A stretch of 64,000 nucleotides of DNA from Jhaorihella thermophila (GCF_900108275.1 NZ_FNVD01000004.1:186001-250000); one strand, 5' to 3'. Shown: positions 17,287 to 28,280, counted from the first letter of the stretch. Notes: generated from the sequence alone by a model not told the origin. A program made the numbers and translations.

Positions 17287-18180
17287 ATGACATCCCCCGC
17301 CGCCCGCCTGCGCGCTCTTCTGGCGCAGCCGAAACTGCATGTGATGCCCTGCGCCTATGACGCGCTGTCGGCCAAGCTCATTGAACAGGCCGGGTTCGAC
17401 CTGACCTTCATGACCGGCTTCGGCGCCTCGGCCAGCCGGATCGGCGCGCCCGACCTGGGCCTGATGAGCTATGGCGAAGTCGTCGATCAGGCCCGCAACA
17501 TCGCTGCCGCCGTGTCGATCCCGGTGATCGGCGACGGCGATACCGGCTATGGCAACGCGATGAACGTGCGCCGCACGGTGCAGGGCTTTGCCCGTGCCGG
17601 CTGCGCGGCGGTGATGATCGAGGACCAGCTGGCCCCGAAACGCTGTGGCCACACGCCGGGCAAGGCGGTGGTCGGCCGCGACGAAGCCGCCGACCGCATC
17701 CGCGCGGCGGTGGACGCCCGCGACGAGGGCGCCGACATCCTGATCCTCGCGCGCACCGACGCCCGCCACGACCACGGGTTGGGCGAGGCGATCGAACGCG
17801 CCCGGCTGTTTGCCGAACTGGGCGCCGACATCCTGTTTGTCGAGGCCCCCCGCACCGAATCCGAAATGCGCGAGATCTGCGCCGCCACCGATGCGCCCAA
17901 CATGGCCAATATCGTCGAGGGCGGCGAAACCCCCGACCTGCCGCCCGAGGCGCTGGAGGAGATCGGCTATCGCATCGCGGCCTATCCGCTGACGCTGATG
18001 TCGGCGGCGATGCGGGCGATGGTCGATGTGCTGGAGGCGATGAAACAGGGCCGCCCACGCGCCGGGCTGATGGATTTCGCCGAACTGCGCCGCAGGGTCG
18101 GGTTCGACGACTATTACGAACGGTCCGAGCGCTACGCCTCGTCGGCCCGGCCCGTGACACCGGCCAAAGAGGCGGGCTGA
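17287..18180 (+). CDS. Isocitrate lyase / PEP mutase superfamily enzyme
   Basis: A 297-residue (beta/alpha)8 enzyme. DGDTGYGN carries the Mg-binding Asp residues, and EDQLAPKRCGHTPGK contains the K(K/R)CGH catalytic loop with the general-acid Cys found in true lyases such as methylisocitrate, isocitrate and 2,3-dimethylmalate lyases. It therefore probably cleaves a C-C bond in a 2-hydroxy-dicarboxylate or related acid. Sitting last in a TRAP operon, it likely acts on the imported compound or its product. The exact substrate is not known; oxaloacetate decarboxylase activity is an alternative within this superfamily. Confidence 0.85.
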   Translation: MTSPAARLRALLAQPKLHVMPCAYDALSAKLIEQAGFDLTFMTGFGASASRIGAPDLGLMSYGEVVDQARNIAAAVSIPVIGDGDTGYGNAMNVRRTVQGFARAGCAAVMIEDQLAPKRCGHTPGKAVVGRDEAADRIRAAVDARDEGADILILARTDARHDHGLGEAIERARLFAELGADILFVEAPRTESEMREICAATDAPNMANIVEGGETPDLPPEALEEIGYRIAAYPLTLMSAAMRAMVDVLEAMKQGRPRAGLMDFAELRRRVGFDDYYERSERYASSARPVTPAKEAG

Positions 18181-18184
18181 CGGG

Positions 18185-18664
18185 TCACTCCCCCCCGCGC
18201 GCCTCCCTGCGCGGGAAGATGCCCTTGGACAGGAATTCCATCACCACCTCGCCCTTCTGGTTGCGGGTCTGCACGGTGCTCAGCACGATGCCGATCTGAG
18301 GCCGCGATTTCGACGGCTCCAGCCCGACCACCTCCATCCGCACGGACAGCACGTCGCCGGGATAGACCGGCTTGCGCCAGCGCAGGTCGTCCACGCCAGG
18401 CGAGCCCAGCGAGGTGCCGCGCCTTTCCATGTTGTCCACCATCATCCGCATGGTCATCGCGCAGGTATGCCAACCGCTGGCGCACAGCCCCCCGAACAGC
18501 GACTTCTTCGCCGCCTCCGGGTCCAGGTGAAAGAATTGCGGGTCGTATTTGCTCGCGAATTCGATGATCTCTTCCTCGGTCACCTCGTAGGCGCCGAATT
18601 CCTGCACCTGCCCCACCTGGAAACTCTCGAACGGGATCAGCGTCTGCGTCACGTCGGTCGTCAT
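18185..18664 (-). CDS. MaoC family (R)-hydratase-like protein
   Basis: A 159-residue hot-dog fold protein. EVTEEEIIEFASKYDPQFFH holds the (R)-specific hydratase signature Asp and His, and GGLCASGWHTCAMTMRMMVD is the MaoC hydration motif. Such proteins hydrate 2-enoyl-CoA esters; some act on mesaconyl- or methylfumaryl-type CoA thioesters. It is convergent with the lyase gene, whose stop codon is 4 bases away, so the link to that operon is positional only. A good GGAG precedes the start. Confidence 0.88.
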   Translation of the reverse strand: MTTDVTQTLIPFESFQVGQVQEFGAYEVTEEEIIEFASKYDPQFFHLDPEAAKKSLFGGLCASGWHTCAMTMRMMVDNMERRGTSLGSPGVDDLRWRKPVYPGDVLSVRMEVVGLEPSKSRPQIGIVLSTVQTRNQKGEVVMEFLSKGIFPRREARGGE

Positions 18665-18774
18665 GGGCGGTCTCCTCTCATTTCCGTATCACTTCATTGG
18701 TCGCAGGCGCGCCTGCCGCGATCAATCGGGCAAGACCGCAAGTGCCGCAGCGTTTCTTGCCCTGAACACGGGGG

Positions 18775-18802
18775 CTTGAACCCGCCGCCCGTGCCCCTAC
18801 AT
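18775..18802 (+). promoter_or_regulatory. Candidate heat-shock sigma (RpoH) promoter of ftsH
   Basis: CTTG (18775-18778), 17 bases, then CCTACAT (18796-18802) fits the alphaproteobacterial RpoH pattern CTTG-N17/18-CYTATNT with one mismatch. It lies about 100 bases before the ftsH start, and ftsH is a classical RpoH target. The match is seen; use of the promoter is inferred. Confidence 0.5.
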
Positions 18803-18900
18803 AGCCGACCGCGAGGGACCGAGGCACAAAGAAACTGGCGAAGGCCCGTCCCATAGGACATGATTGACCCGACCATCAAACGGCCGCGGAGGGGACGCCC

Positions 18901-20736
18901 ATGGAGAAGAAGACCGAATTCAACATCTGGTACTGGGTTCTGGCCTTCATGGCCGTGCTCTTCATCCAGAGCTTTCTTCAGACCGTCAGCGAGGTGGAGC
19001 CGATCACCTATACCCAGTTCGAGAAATATCTCGACGAGGGCAAGATCGAATCCGTCGCCGTGGGCGCGGACCGGATCACCGGCACCTACAAGATCCCGCA
19101 GGACGGCAAGAGCCAGTTCGTCACCAACATCGTGGACCCGGCGATCCTTGACCGCATCGACGATTCGGGTGTCGAGATCACAGGCCTGCCCGAAAGCACC
19201 TGGATCGGCACGATCCTGTCCTGGGTGGTGCCGGCATTCGTGTTCTTCGCGCTGTGGATGTTCTTCTTTCGCAAGGTGGCTGAAAAGCAGGGCTTTGGCG
19301 GGTTCATGCAGATCGGCAAGAGCCGCGCCAAGGTTTACATGGAAAAGGAAACCGGCGTCACCTTCGACGACGTGGCCGGCGTGGACGAGGCCAAGCAGGA
19401 ACTGCAGGAGGTGGTCGAGTTCCTCAAGAACCCCGAGGAATACGGCCGCCTTGGCGCGCGCATTCCCAAGGGCGTGCTGCTGGTCGGGCCGCCGGGCACC
19501 GGCAAGACTCTGCTGGCCCGCGCCGTGGCGGGCGAGGCCGGCGTGACCTTCTTTTCCATCTCGGGGTCGGAATTCGTCGAGATGTTCGTGGGCGTCGGCG
19601 CCGCGCGCGTGCGCGACCTGTTCGAACAGGCCCGCAAGAACGCCCCGGCCATCATCTTCATCGACGAGCTGGACGCGCTGGGGCGGGCGCGGCAGGCCGG
19701 GCAGATCCCCGGCGGCAACGATGAACGCGAACAGACCCTGAACCAGCTTCTGACCGAACTGGACGGTTTCGACCCCTCGGCGGGCATCGTGCTGCTGGCG
19801 GCCACCAACCGGCCCGAAATCCTCGACCCCGCGCTGTTGCGCGCCGGGCGCTTCGACCGGCAGGTGCTGGTGGACAAGCCCGACAAGAAGGGCCGCGTGC
19901 AGATTCTCAAGGTGCACATGAAGAAGGTGAAACTGGCCCCCGACGTGGAGCCCGAGAAGGTCGCCGAGCTGACCGCCGGGTTCTCGGGCGCGGATCTGGC
20001 CAACCTGGTGAACGAGGCCGCGCTGCTGGCCACCCGGCGCAAGGGTGACGCGGTGACGATGGACGACTTCACGGCTGCGGTGGAGCGCATCGTCGCGGGA
20101 CTGGAAAAGAAGAACCGCGTGCTGAACCCGCGCGAACGCGAAATCGTCGCCCATCACGAGATGGGCCACGCGCTGGTGGCGATGGCGCTGCCGGGGACCG
20201 ATCCGGTGCACAAGGTGTCGATCATCCCGCGCGGGATCGGCGCGCTGGGATACACCATCCAGCGCCCCACCGAGGATCGTTTCCTGATGACCAGGGAAGA
20301 GCTGGAGAACAAGATCGCCGTGCTGCTGGGCGGGCGCGCAGCGGAAAAGATCATCTACGATCACCTTTCGACCGGCGCGGCGGACGATCTGGTCAAGGCC
20401 ACCGACATCGCCCGGTCGATGGTGACGCGCTATGGCATGGACCCCGAACTGGGCCATGTCAGCTATGACACCGACCGGCCCGGTTTCCTGGGCAATTCCG
20501 ATCAGGGCAGCTGGCTGAACCGCCGCTACAGCGAAGCCACCGCCGAGAAGATGGACGCCGCCGTCAAGGAAATCGTCGGCCGCATCTTCGACCGCACCCT
20601 GGGCATTCTGGAACAGAACCGCCCGCTGCTGGAAGAAAGCGCGCGCGACCTGCTGGAACGCGAAACTCTGGCCGAGGACGACCTTCAGGCCATCGCAAAA
20701 CGCGTGAAACGCGCCGAGGCGGCAGAAGCGGCGTGA
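18901..20736 (+). CDS. ftsH: ATP-dependent zinc metalloprotease FtsH
   Basis: A 611-residue membrane AAA+ protease that degrades misfolded membrane and regulatory proteins. Two N-terminal helices (about 10-27 and 102-122) flank a periplasmic segment. Walker A is GPPGTGKT (196-203) and Walker B is IIFIDELDA (251-259). The zinc site is HEMGH (419-423) rather than the usual HEAGH, with a further acidic ligand expected downstream. [11 protein letters not shown] in place of IDEIDAVGRQR, together with HEMGH, suggests a second FtsH paralogue rather than the essential copy. Confidence 0.93.
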   Translation: MEKKTEFNIWYWVLAFMAVLFIQSFLQTVSEVEPITYTQFEKYLDEGKIESVAVGADRITGTYKIPQDGKSQFVTNIVDPAILDRIDDSGVEITGLPESTWIGTILSWVVPAFVFFALWMFFFRKVAEKQGFGGFMQIGKSRAKVYMEKETGVTFDDVAGVDEAKQELQEVVEFLKNPEEYGRLGARIPKGVLLVGPPGTGKTLLARAVAGEAGVTFFSISGSEFVEMFVGVGAARVRDLFEQARKNAPAIIFIDELDALGRARQAGQIPGGNDEREQTLNQLLTELDGFDPSAGIVLLAATNRPEILDPALLRAGRFDRQVLVDKPDKKGRVQILKVHMKKVKLAPDVEPEKVAELTAGFSGADLANLVNEAALLATRRKGDAVTMDDFTAAVERIVAGLEKKNRVLNPREREIVAHHEMGHALVAMALPGTDPVHKVSIIPRGIGALGYTIQRPTEDRFLMTREELENKIAVLLGGRAAEKIIYDHLSTGAADDLVKATDIARSMVTRYGMDPELGHVSYDTDRPGFLGNSDQGSWLNRRYSEATAEKMDAAVKEIVGRIFDRTLGILEQNRPLLEESARDLLERETLAEDDLQAIAKRVKRAEAAEAA

Positions 20737-20740
20737 GGCG

Positions 20741-21334
20741 TCACTTGAGGATCAGCGCCAGCACGGCCTGTTCCAGATCCTCCACCGACATCGGCCCCTG
20801 CGGGTCGAACCAGTTGACGGTCCAGACCACCGCGCCGTGGATCAGCTGGCGCAGCACGGTCGGGTCGGTGTCGGTCAGACCGGCCTGGCGGGCCTCGTCC
20901 AGCACCTCTTCCCACTGCCGGAAATAGCGGGCGCGGCCCTCGAGCAGCCGCGCCTGCCCTTCGGGCGACAGCGCGTCCCATTCATAGACCAGAACCGCCG
21001 CGGCGTGACCGCGCGGGCCGTGGATGAACTGCAACTGGGTGCGGATCAGGACGCGCAGTCGCGATTCCGTGTCCGCCGCGCGGGCCAGCGCCTCCGCCAG
21101 CGCCGCGTCCATCTCGGCGATCACCTCTTCCATCACGGCAAACAGGATCTCGTCCTTGCTGCGGAAATGGTGAAACAGGCTGCCCGACAGGATTCCCACA
21201 GCATCGGCCAGTTCGCGCACGGTGCAGCGGGCAAAGCCGCGTTCGTGGAACAGCCGCGCCGCCGCATCGAGGATCCGGCGCTTGGCCTTGCTCGGGCGGT
21301 CCCGAGGTGTTTCGGCGCGTGCCGGTTCGCCCAT
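20741..21334 (-). CDS. TetR family transcriptional regulator
   Basis: A 197-residue TetR regulator with an N-terminal helix-turn-helix (RRILDAAARLFHERGFARCT and ADAVGILSGSLFHHFRSKDE) and a helical ligand domain. The ATG at 21334 lies 2 bases after the acyl-CoA dehydrogenase stop codon; a TTG at 21340 would overlap it. It is convergent with ftsH (4-base gap). It probably represses its own operon and the divergent acyl-CoA carboxylase operon through the palindrome at 22544-22561. An acyl-CoA effector is inferred. Confidence 0.9.
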   Translation of the reverse strand: MGEPARAETPRDRPSKAKRRILDAAARLFHERGFARCTVRELADAVGILSGSLFHHFRSKDEILFAVMEEVIAEMDAALAEALARAADTESRLRVLIRTQLQFIHGPRGHAAAVLVYEWDALSPEGQARLLEGRARYFRQWEEVLDEARQAGLTDTDPTVLRQLIHGAVVWTVNWFDPQGPMSVEDLEQAVLALILK

Positions 21335-21336
21335 GA

Positions 21337-22488
21337 TCAAAGCCCCATCTGCTTGGCGATGATTTCATTCATGATCTCGCGGGTGCCGCCGCCGATCGAC
21401 AGGATGCGGGCGTCGCGGTAGAGCCGTTCGACCACGCTTTCGCGCATGTAGCCCATGCCGCCGAAGATCTGAACCGCGTCATATGTGATCCGGTCGCAGG
21501 CGTCGGTGGCAAAGTTCTTGGCCATCGAGATCTCCTTGAAGATCATCTCGCCCGCCTCCATCCGCGTCGCACAGGCATGGGTCAGCGCGCGGCTCGCCTC
21601 CAGCAGGGTGCCCATGTCGGCCAGCTTGTGCCGGATCGTCTGATGCCCCGTCAGGGCCGAGCCGAACGCGCGGCGGTCGCGGGCATGGTTTATCGCCGCT
21701 TCCAGCGCCATCTCCGAGGTCACGTTCGCCATCACCGCCAGGGTCAGCCGCTCCATCTGGAAATTCGAGGTGATCATGGGAAAGCCCCGGCTTTCCTCGC
21801 CGATCAGATTTTCCGCCGGCACGAGGCAGTCGTCAAAGAACAGCTCGGCGGTGTCCGAGGCCCACCAGCCCATCTTCTTCAGCGGCGGGCCGGAGGAAAA
21901 CCCCTCTGCCTCGCGCGGGACGACGATCAGGCTGATGCCCGCGTGCCCCTCGCCGCCCGTGCGCACCGCGACGGTGTAGAAATCCGCCCGGCAGCCGCTG
22001 GTGATGAAGGTCTTGGCGCCGTTGATACGGTAATATTCGCGGTTGCCGACCGTGACCCGCTCGGCCCGTGTCTTCAGGTTGGCCACGTCCGACCCGCCGC
22101 CCGGTTCGGTGATCGCAAGGGCATAGATCTTCTCGCCCGCCAGCACCCGCGGCACGATCTCGCGCTTCAACTCGTCCGAGCCGAATTTCACCAGCGGCGG
22201 CAGCCCGATGTCGAGCGAGCCGAGGCTCGCCGCCAGCCCGCCCGAGCCCGCGCGCATCAGCTCCTCGATCCAGGCGAGCTTGTGGAAAACGCCACCGCCC
22301 GACCCGCCCAGCTCCTCCGGGTAGCCGATGCCCAAAAGCCCCGCCGCACCCGCCTTCAGGTAAAGTTCGCGCGGGAATCTGCCCGCCTCTTCCCAGTCGT
22401 CCACATTCGGACGGATTACGCGATCGACAAAGGCGCGCGCGGTGTCGCGGATCATCCGCACCTCGTCACTGAACGGTTCCGGCGCCAT
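21337..22488 (-). CDS. Acyl-CoA dehydrogenase
   Basis: A 383-residue FAD-dependent acyl-CoA dehydrogenase. It carries signature 1 (ALAITEPGGGSDVANLKT) and signature 2 near the C terminus (QIFGGMGYMRESVVERLYRD), the latter including the region that usually bears the catalytic base of short-chain members. The start at 22488 is preceded by GGAGGAA. It is divergent from the BKACE-carboxylase operon and co-transcribed with the TetR gene. Chain specificity cannot be deduced. Confidence 0.94.
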   Translation of the reverse strand: MAPEPFSDEVRMIRDTARAFVDRVIRPNVDDWEEAGRFPRELYLKAGAAGLLGIGYPEELGGSGGGVFHKLAWIEELMRAGSGGLAASLGSLDIGLPPLVKFGSDELKREIVPRVLAGEKIYALAITEPGGGSDVANLKTRAERVTVGNREYYRINGAKTFITSGCRADFYTVAVRTGGEGHAGISLIVVPREAEGFSSGPPLKKMGWWASDTAELFFDDCLVPAENLIGEESRGFPMITSNFQMERLTLAVMANVTSEMALEAAINHARDRRAFGSALTGHQTIRHKLADMGTLLEASRALTHACATRMEAGEMIFKEISMAKNFATDACDRITYDAVQIFGGMGYMRESVVERLYRDARILSIGGGTREIMNEIIAKQMGL

Positions 22489-22543
22489 CTGTTCCTCCCT
22501 GCCCTGTCGCCCCCGTGCCCCAACGTCACGGCGGCAAATACCA

Positions 22544-22561
22544 ACCAAGCACTTGCTTGGT
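22544..22561. promoter_or_regulatory. Perfect TetR-type operator in a divergent promoter
   Basis: ACCAAGCA-CT-TGCTTGGT is a perfect 8-bp inverted repeat with a 2-base spacer, midway between the divergent acyl-CoA dehydrogenase and BKACE starts. Length and symmetry suit a TetR dimer pair, and a TetR gene lies in one of the two operons. Confidence 0.7.
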
Positions 22562-22642
22562 ATTGTGGCCAATGGCTATCGTCGATGCAAACGAAACCGC
22601 GCGCCGGCGACGCCACGTCGCGCGCGTGTAAGGGAGGGAGAG

Positions 22643-23497
22643 ATGTCCGACAAGGTCGTCATCACCTGCGCGGTGACCGGGGTTCTGACCAACCCGAAAC
22701 AGCACCCGGTGCCGGTCACGCCCGAGGAAATGGCCGCATCCGCGCGCGAGGCCTATGATGCGGGCGCGTCGGTGATCCACATGCATTTCCGCCAGCAGGA
22801 ACCGGGCAAGGGCCATTTGATGTGCTGGGACCCGGCGGTGGCGGTGGAGATCGCCGAGGCGGTGCGCGTCGCTTGCCCCGGCGTGATCCTGAACTTCACC
22901 ACCGGCACCATGGGCCGCGACCAGTCCGGGCCGATCGCCTGCCTCCGCGCGGGCCGCCCCGAAATCGCCGCCTGCAACGCCGGCAGCCTGAATTACCTGA
23001 AGGTCAAATCCGATGGCACCTGGGCCTGGCCGCCGATGCTGTTCGAAAACCCGGTGGAAAAGATCGAGGAATTGCTGGCCGTGATGGCCGAGACCGGCAC
23101 GCGGCCCGAATTCGAGTGTTTCGACACCGGCATCGTGCGCTCGGTCGAGATGTTCCGGCAGGTGGGCATGGTGGAGCGGGCGGACGTGAACCTTGTGATG
23201 GGGGTTGCCTCGGGGATGCCCTGCGACGCCGACCTGCTGCCGATCCTGATGCGTTACATGGCCCCGGACACCCGCTGGCAGGCGACGCTGATCGGGCGGC
23301 AGGAGATATGGCCGGTGCATGCCCGCGTCGCGGAACTGGGCGGACATCTGCGCACCGGGGTCGAGGATACGTTCTATCTGCCCGACGGGTCGCGCACCTC
23401 CGGCAACGGCCAGTTGATCGAGGCGATCGTGAAGATCGCCGAGGATGCGGGCCGCACCATCGCCTCGCCGCAAGAGGCGCGCGAATTGTTCCTGTAA
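22643..23497 (+). CDS. Beta-keto acid cleavage enzyme (BKACE, DUF849) family
   Basis: A 284-residue TIM-barrel enzyme. The Zn-binding H-x-H pair is in SVIHMHFRQQ (about residues 46-48), and late-barrel segments NLVMGVASGMPC and GGHLRTGVEDTFYLPDG are also present. Family members condense a beta-keto acid with acetyl-CoA and split the product into acetoacetate and a CoA ester. The start has AGGGAGGGAG just upstream. As first gene of an acyl-CoA carboxylase operon it may cleave the pathway's keto intermediate, in the place where a lyase such as HMG-CoA lyase might be expected. The substrate is unknown. Confidence 0.88.
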   Translation: MSDKVVITCAVTGVLTNPKQHPVPVTPEEMAASAREAYDAGASVIHMHFRQQEPGKGHLMCWDPAVAVEIAEAVRVACPGVILNFTTGTMGRDQSGPIACLRAGRPEIAACNAGSLNYLKVKSDGTWAWPPMLFENPVEKIEELLAVMAETGTRPEFECFDTGIVRSVEMFRQVGMVERADVNLVMGVASGMPCDADLLPILMRYMAPDTRWQATLIGRQEIWPVHARVAELGGHLRTGVEDTFYLPDGSRTSGNGQLIEAIVKIAEDAGRTIASPQEARELFL

Positions 23498-23508
23498 GGA
23501 GGCCGCCC

Positions 23509-25116
23509 ATGCCCACGCTGGAAAGCCGCATCGACCCCAATTCGGCGGAATTTAGCGCGAATGCGCAGGCCATGCAGGCGTATATCGACGCCTTTCGCGC
23601 CATCGAGGCCAAGGTCAACGAGGCCGCCGAGGCGATGCGCGCGCGCTACGAAAAGCGCGGCTACATCATGCCGCAGGACCGGCTGAACCTGCTCCTGGAT
23701 CCCGGCTCGCCCTTTCTCGAAATCGGCTCGCTGGCGGGCTACAAGCTGCATGACGACCGCGACGGCACCGGCGCGGGCGGGGGCTGCATCGCCGGGATCG
23801 GCCATGTCTCGGGCATCCGAGCGATGGTCGTGGTGGACAATTTCGCGGTCAAGGGCGGCACGATTTCGCCCACGGGTCTGAAAAAGAAGCTGCGGCTTCA
23901 GGAAATCGCGCTGGAGAACAAGCTGCCCACGGTTACGCTGGCGCAATCGGGCGGGGCGAACCTGGCCTATGCGACGGATGTGTTCATCGACGGCGGGCGG
24001 GCCTTTGCCAATCAGGCGCGCATGTCGGCGGCCGGCATCCCGCAGGTGACCGTGGTGCACGGATCGGCCACGGCGGGCGGGGCCTATCAGCCGGGGCTGT
24101 CGGATTACATCGTGATGGTGAAACGGCAGGCCACCACCTACCTGGCCGGCCCGCCGCTCTTGAAGGCCGCCACCGGCGAGGTCGCCACGGACGAGGAACT
24201 GGGCGGGGCCGAGATGCACACCCAGGTGTCGGGTGTGGGCGACTACCTCGCGCAGGACGACGCCGACGGCATCCGGCTGGCGCGCGAGATCATGGCGCAG
24301 CTGCCGTGGCAAGAACCCCGCGCCGAGGCGCCCGATTTCGCCGAACCGCTCCATCCGCCCGAGGAACTTCTGGGCGTGGTGCCCGCCGATCCCAAGGTGC
24401 CCTATGACTGCCGCGAGATCATCGCGCGAATCGCGGACGGTTCGGACTATCTGGACTTCAAGCCGGAATACGACGGGCAAACCGTCTGCGGCCATATCCG
24501 TATCGAGGGCCACCCGGTCGGCGTGATCGGCAACAACGGCCCGATCACGGCGGCCGGCGCGGCCAAGGGCGGGCAGTTCATCCAGCTTTGCGACCAGGCG
24601 GGGATCCCACTCTTGTTCCTGCACAACACCACCGGCTTCCTTGTCGGGACGGATGCCGAACAGTCGGGCATCATCAAGCACGGATCGAAGATGATCCAGG
24701 CGGTCGCCAATGCGAGGGTGCCCAAGATCTCGATCAACGTGGGCGGATCCTACGGCGCGGGCAACTACGCCATGTGCGGGCGCGGCTTTGGCCCACGCTT
24801 CCTGTTCTCCTGGCCCAACAGCCGCACCTCGGTCATGGGCGGGGCACAGGCGGGCATGGTTCTGCGCATCGTCGCCGAGGCCAAGATGCGAAAAGCCGGC
24901 GCTGTGGACGAGGATTGTCTGGCGGCGATGGAGCGCCAGACGCGCGAGATGCTGGATGCGCAGACCACCGCCATCGCCTCGACCGCGCGGGTCGAGGATG
25001 ACGGGCTGATCGACCCCCGCGACACCCGCCGCGTGGTGGCCTTTGCGCTGGACATCTGCCGCGCAGGCGACCGGCGCGAACTCACCCCCAACACCTTCGG
25101 CATCGCCCGGTTCTGA
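23509..25116 (+). CDS. Acyl-CoA carboxylase carboxyltransferase (beta) subunit
   Basis: A 535-residue carboxyltransferase of the methylcrotonyl-/geranyl-CoA carboxylase type. N-terminal half: GHVSGIRAMVVVDNFAVKGG and GSATAGGAYQPGLSDY. C-terminal half: GVIGNNGPITAAGAAKGGQF and SYGAGNYAMCGRGFGPRFLF. It transfers CO2 from biotin to the acyl-CoA. Its partner alpha subunit is two genes downstream. The length equals that of MccB; the choice between methylcrotonyl, geranyl and another branched substrate cannot be made from motifs alone. Confidence 0.93.
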   Translation: MPTLESRIDPNSAEFSANAQAMQAYIDAFRAIEAKVNEAAEAMRARYEKRGYIMPQDRLNLLLDPGSPFLEIGSLAGYKLHDDRDGTGAGGGCIAGIGHVSGIRAMVVVDNFAVKGGTISPTGLKKKLRLQEIALENKLPTVTLAQSGGANLAYATDVFIDGGRAFANQARMSAAGIPQVTVVHGSATAGGAYQPGLSDYIVMVKRQATTYLAGPPLLKAATGEVATDEELGGAEMHTQVSGVGDYLAQDDADGIRLAREIMAQLPWQEPRAEAPDFAEPLHPPEELLGVVPADPKVPYDCREIIARIADGSDYLDFKPEYDGQTVCGHIRIEGHPVGVIGNNGPITAAGAAKGGQFIQLCDQAGIPLLFLHNTTGFLVGTDAEQSGIIKHGSKMIQAVANARVPKISINVGGSYGAGNYAMCGRGFGPRFLFSWPNSRTSVMGGAQAGMVLRIVAEAKMRKAGAVDEDCLAAMERQTREMLDAQTTAIASTARVEDDGLIDPRDTRRVVAFALDICRAGDRRELTPNTFGIARF

Positions 25117-25126
25117 GGAGACAGAG

Positions 25127-26281
<1,155 letters not shown>

Positions 26282-26282
26282 G

Positions 26283-28274
26283 ATGGCGGGTTTCAACAGA
26301 ATTCTGATCGCGAACCGTGGCGAGATCGCGTGCCGCGTCATCCGAACGGCGCGAGACATGGGCTATCGCACGGTGGCGGTCTATTCCGAGGCCGATGCCG
26401 ATGCGCTGCACGTCCGGCTGGCCGACGAAGCCGTGCCGATCGGCCCCGCGCCGGTGAGCGAAAGCTATCTGGATGCCGACAAGCTGATCGAGGCCAGCCG
26501 CCTGTCGGGCGCGGACGCGGTGCACCCCGGTTACGGCTTTCTGTCGGAAAACGCCGATTTCGCGCGGGCCTGCGCGAATGCGGGGCTGACCTTCATCGGC
26601 CCGCCGCCCGAGGCGATTGAGCTGATGGGGTCGAAACGGCTGTCGAAGCTGGCGATGGAAAAGGCCGGTGTGCCCTGCATCCCCGGCTATCAGGGCGAGG
26701 ATCAGAGCGACGACCGGCTGACGGCCGAGGCCGCGCGGATCGGCTTTCCGCTGATGGTCAAGGCGTCCGCCGGCGGCGGCGGCAAGGGCATGCGGCTGGT
26801 CGATGACCCCGCCGCGCTGGCCGATGCCTTGCGCGCGGCCCGGTCCGAGGCGCTATCGGCCTTCGGCTCGGACGAGTTGATCCTCGAACGCGCGGTGCAG
26901 AACCCACGACACATCGAGGTTCAGGTCTTTGCCGACGACCACGGCAACGTGGTGCATCTGGGCGAGCGCGACTGTTCGGTGCAGCGCCGCCACCAGAAGG
27001 TGGTGGAAGAGGCACCCTCGCCCTTCGTGTCGCCGGAACTGCGAGCGGCGATGGGGCAGGCGGCGGTGAACGCGGCGCGGGCCTGCGCCTATCGCGGTGC
27101 GGGAACGGTGGAATTTCTGGTGGACGGGGACGGGAATTTCTACTTTCTCGAAATGAACACGCGGCTGCAGGTGGAACATCCGGTGACCGAGCTTGTCACC
27201 GGGCTGGACCTGGTGGAATGGCAGCTGCGCGTGGCCGCGGGCGAGAAGCTGCCGCTGACCCAGGACCAGATCGCGCTGACTGGTTGGGCGATGGAGGCGC
27301 GGCTCTATGCCGAGGATCCGCGCCACGATTTCCTGCCGCAGACGGGCCGCGTGCTGGCGTGGGAGGTGCCGCACGGGCCGGGGCTGCGCGTCGATCACGG
27401 ACTGCGCGCGGGCCAGACGGTCGGCCCGCATTTCGACCCGATGCTGGCCAAGGTGATCGCCTGCGGCGCCACCCGCGACGAGGCGCGGCGGCGGCTGGCG
27501 CGGGCGGTCGAGGATACGGTTCTGCTTGGCGTGAAGAGCAACAAGGCCTTTCTGTCGGGCATCCTGCGCCACCCGGTCTTTGCCGCGGGCGACGCGACAA
27601 CGGCGTTCCTGTCCGACCATTTCGCAGACCACCCCACCCTGACCCCGGCCCCGCCGCCGCTGCGGCTGCGGGCGCTGGCGGCGGCGCTGATGCATGTCGG
27701 CTCGGCGCGCGGGATACCGGGCGCGTCGGGCCGCGTGAGCTGGCGAAACTCGACGGCCACGCCCTGGCACTGCCGGCTGGATTGCGACGGCGAGATGCAC
27801 GACCTGACTCTGGCCGTGGACAGCCATGCCCCGCATCCGCGCGTCACCGTGCGGGCGGGGGGTGAAACCGAAGTGATCGAGCTGCTTGAGATCGCGGGCG
27901 ACCGCTGCGCCTGTCTGGCCGGCGGGGTGCGGCGCACGATCCGCTTTGCCTTTGACGGCGATGTGCTTCACCTCGACGGCCCTTTCGGCGACATCGCCTT
28001 TCGGGATGCGACCCGCGCGGCGGCGGGTGCGGCCGAGGATGCCGCCGGGTCGGGGCGCATCGTCGCGCCGATGGACGGCCGCATCGTCGCCATCCATGCG
28101 GCCCCCGGCGATCAGGTCCGAAAGGGCCAGACGCTGGCGGTGCTCGAAGCGATGAAGATGGAGCATCGCCTTGCCTCGGACGTCGATGGCACGGTGGCCG
28201 AGATCGCGGTGACCGCCGGCGATCAGGTCCGCATCCGGCAGACGCTGGTGACGGTCGCGCCCACAAACGCCTGA
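26283..28274 (+). CDS. Acyl-CoA carboxylase biotin carboxylase/BCCP (alpha) subunit
   Basis: A 663-residue biotin-dependent subunit. The biotin carboxylase domain (about 1-450) begins FNRILIANRGEIACRVIRTA and has the ATP-grasp loop KASAGGGGKGMR and NTRLQVEHPVTE. The C-terminal biotinyl domain contains EAMKMEH, with the modified Lys at about 625. A linker of about 120 residues between them fits the BT region that binds the beta subunit. It is last in the BKACE-carboxyltransferase-dehydrogenase operon and convergent with the fructokinase gene. Confidence 0.95.
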   Translation: MAGFNRILIANRGEIACRVIRTARDMGYRTVAVYSEADADALHVRLADEAVPIGPAPVSESYLDADKLIEASRLSGADAVHPGYGFLSENADFARACANAGLTFIGPPPEAIELMGSKRLSKLAMEKAGVPCIPGYQGEDQSDDRLTAEAARIGFPLMVKASAGGGGKGMRLVDDPAALADALRAARSEALSAFGSDELILERAVQNPRHIEVQVFADDHGNVVHLGERDCSVQRRHQKVVEEAPSPFVSPELRAAMGQAAVNAARACAYRGAGTVEFLVDGDGNFYFLEMNTRLQVEHPVTELVTGLDLVEWQLRVAAGEKLPLTQDQIALTGWAMEARLYAEDPRHDFLPQTGRVLAWEVPHGPGLRVDHGLRAGQTVGPHFDPMLAKVIACGATRDEARRRLARAVEDTVLLGVKSNKAFLSGILRHPVFAAGDATTAFLSDHFADHPTLTPAPPPLRLRALAAALMHVGSARGIPGASGRVSWRNSTATPWHCRLDCDGEMHDLTLAVDSHAPHPRVTVRAGGETEVIELLEIAGDRCACLAGGVRRTIRFAFDGDVLHLDGPFGDIAFRDATRAAAGAAEDAAGSGRIVAPMDGRIVAIHAAPGDQVRKGQTLAVLEAMKMEHRLASDVDGTVAEIAVTAGDQVRIRQTLVTVAPTNA

Positions 28275-28280
28275 GACGCG

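Noticed and set aside
18694-20457. 587-codon minus-strand frame opposite ftsH
   Set aside because: FtsH motifs on the plus strand are unambiguous; the antisense frame has no recognisable domain.
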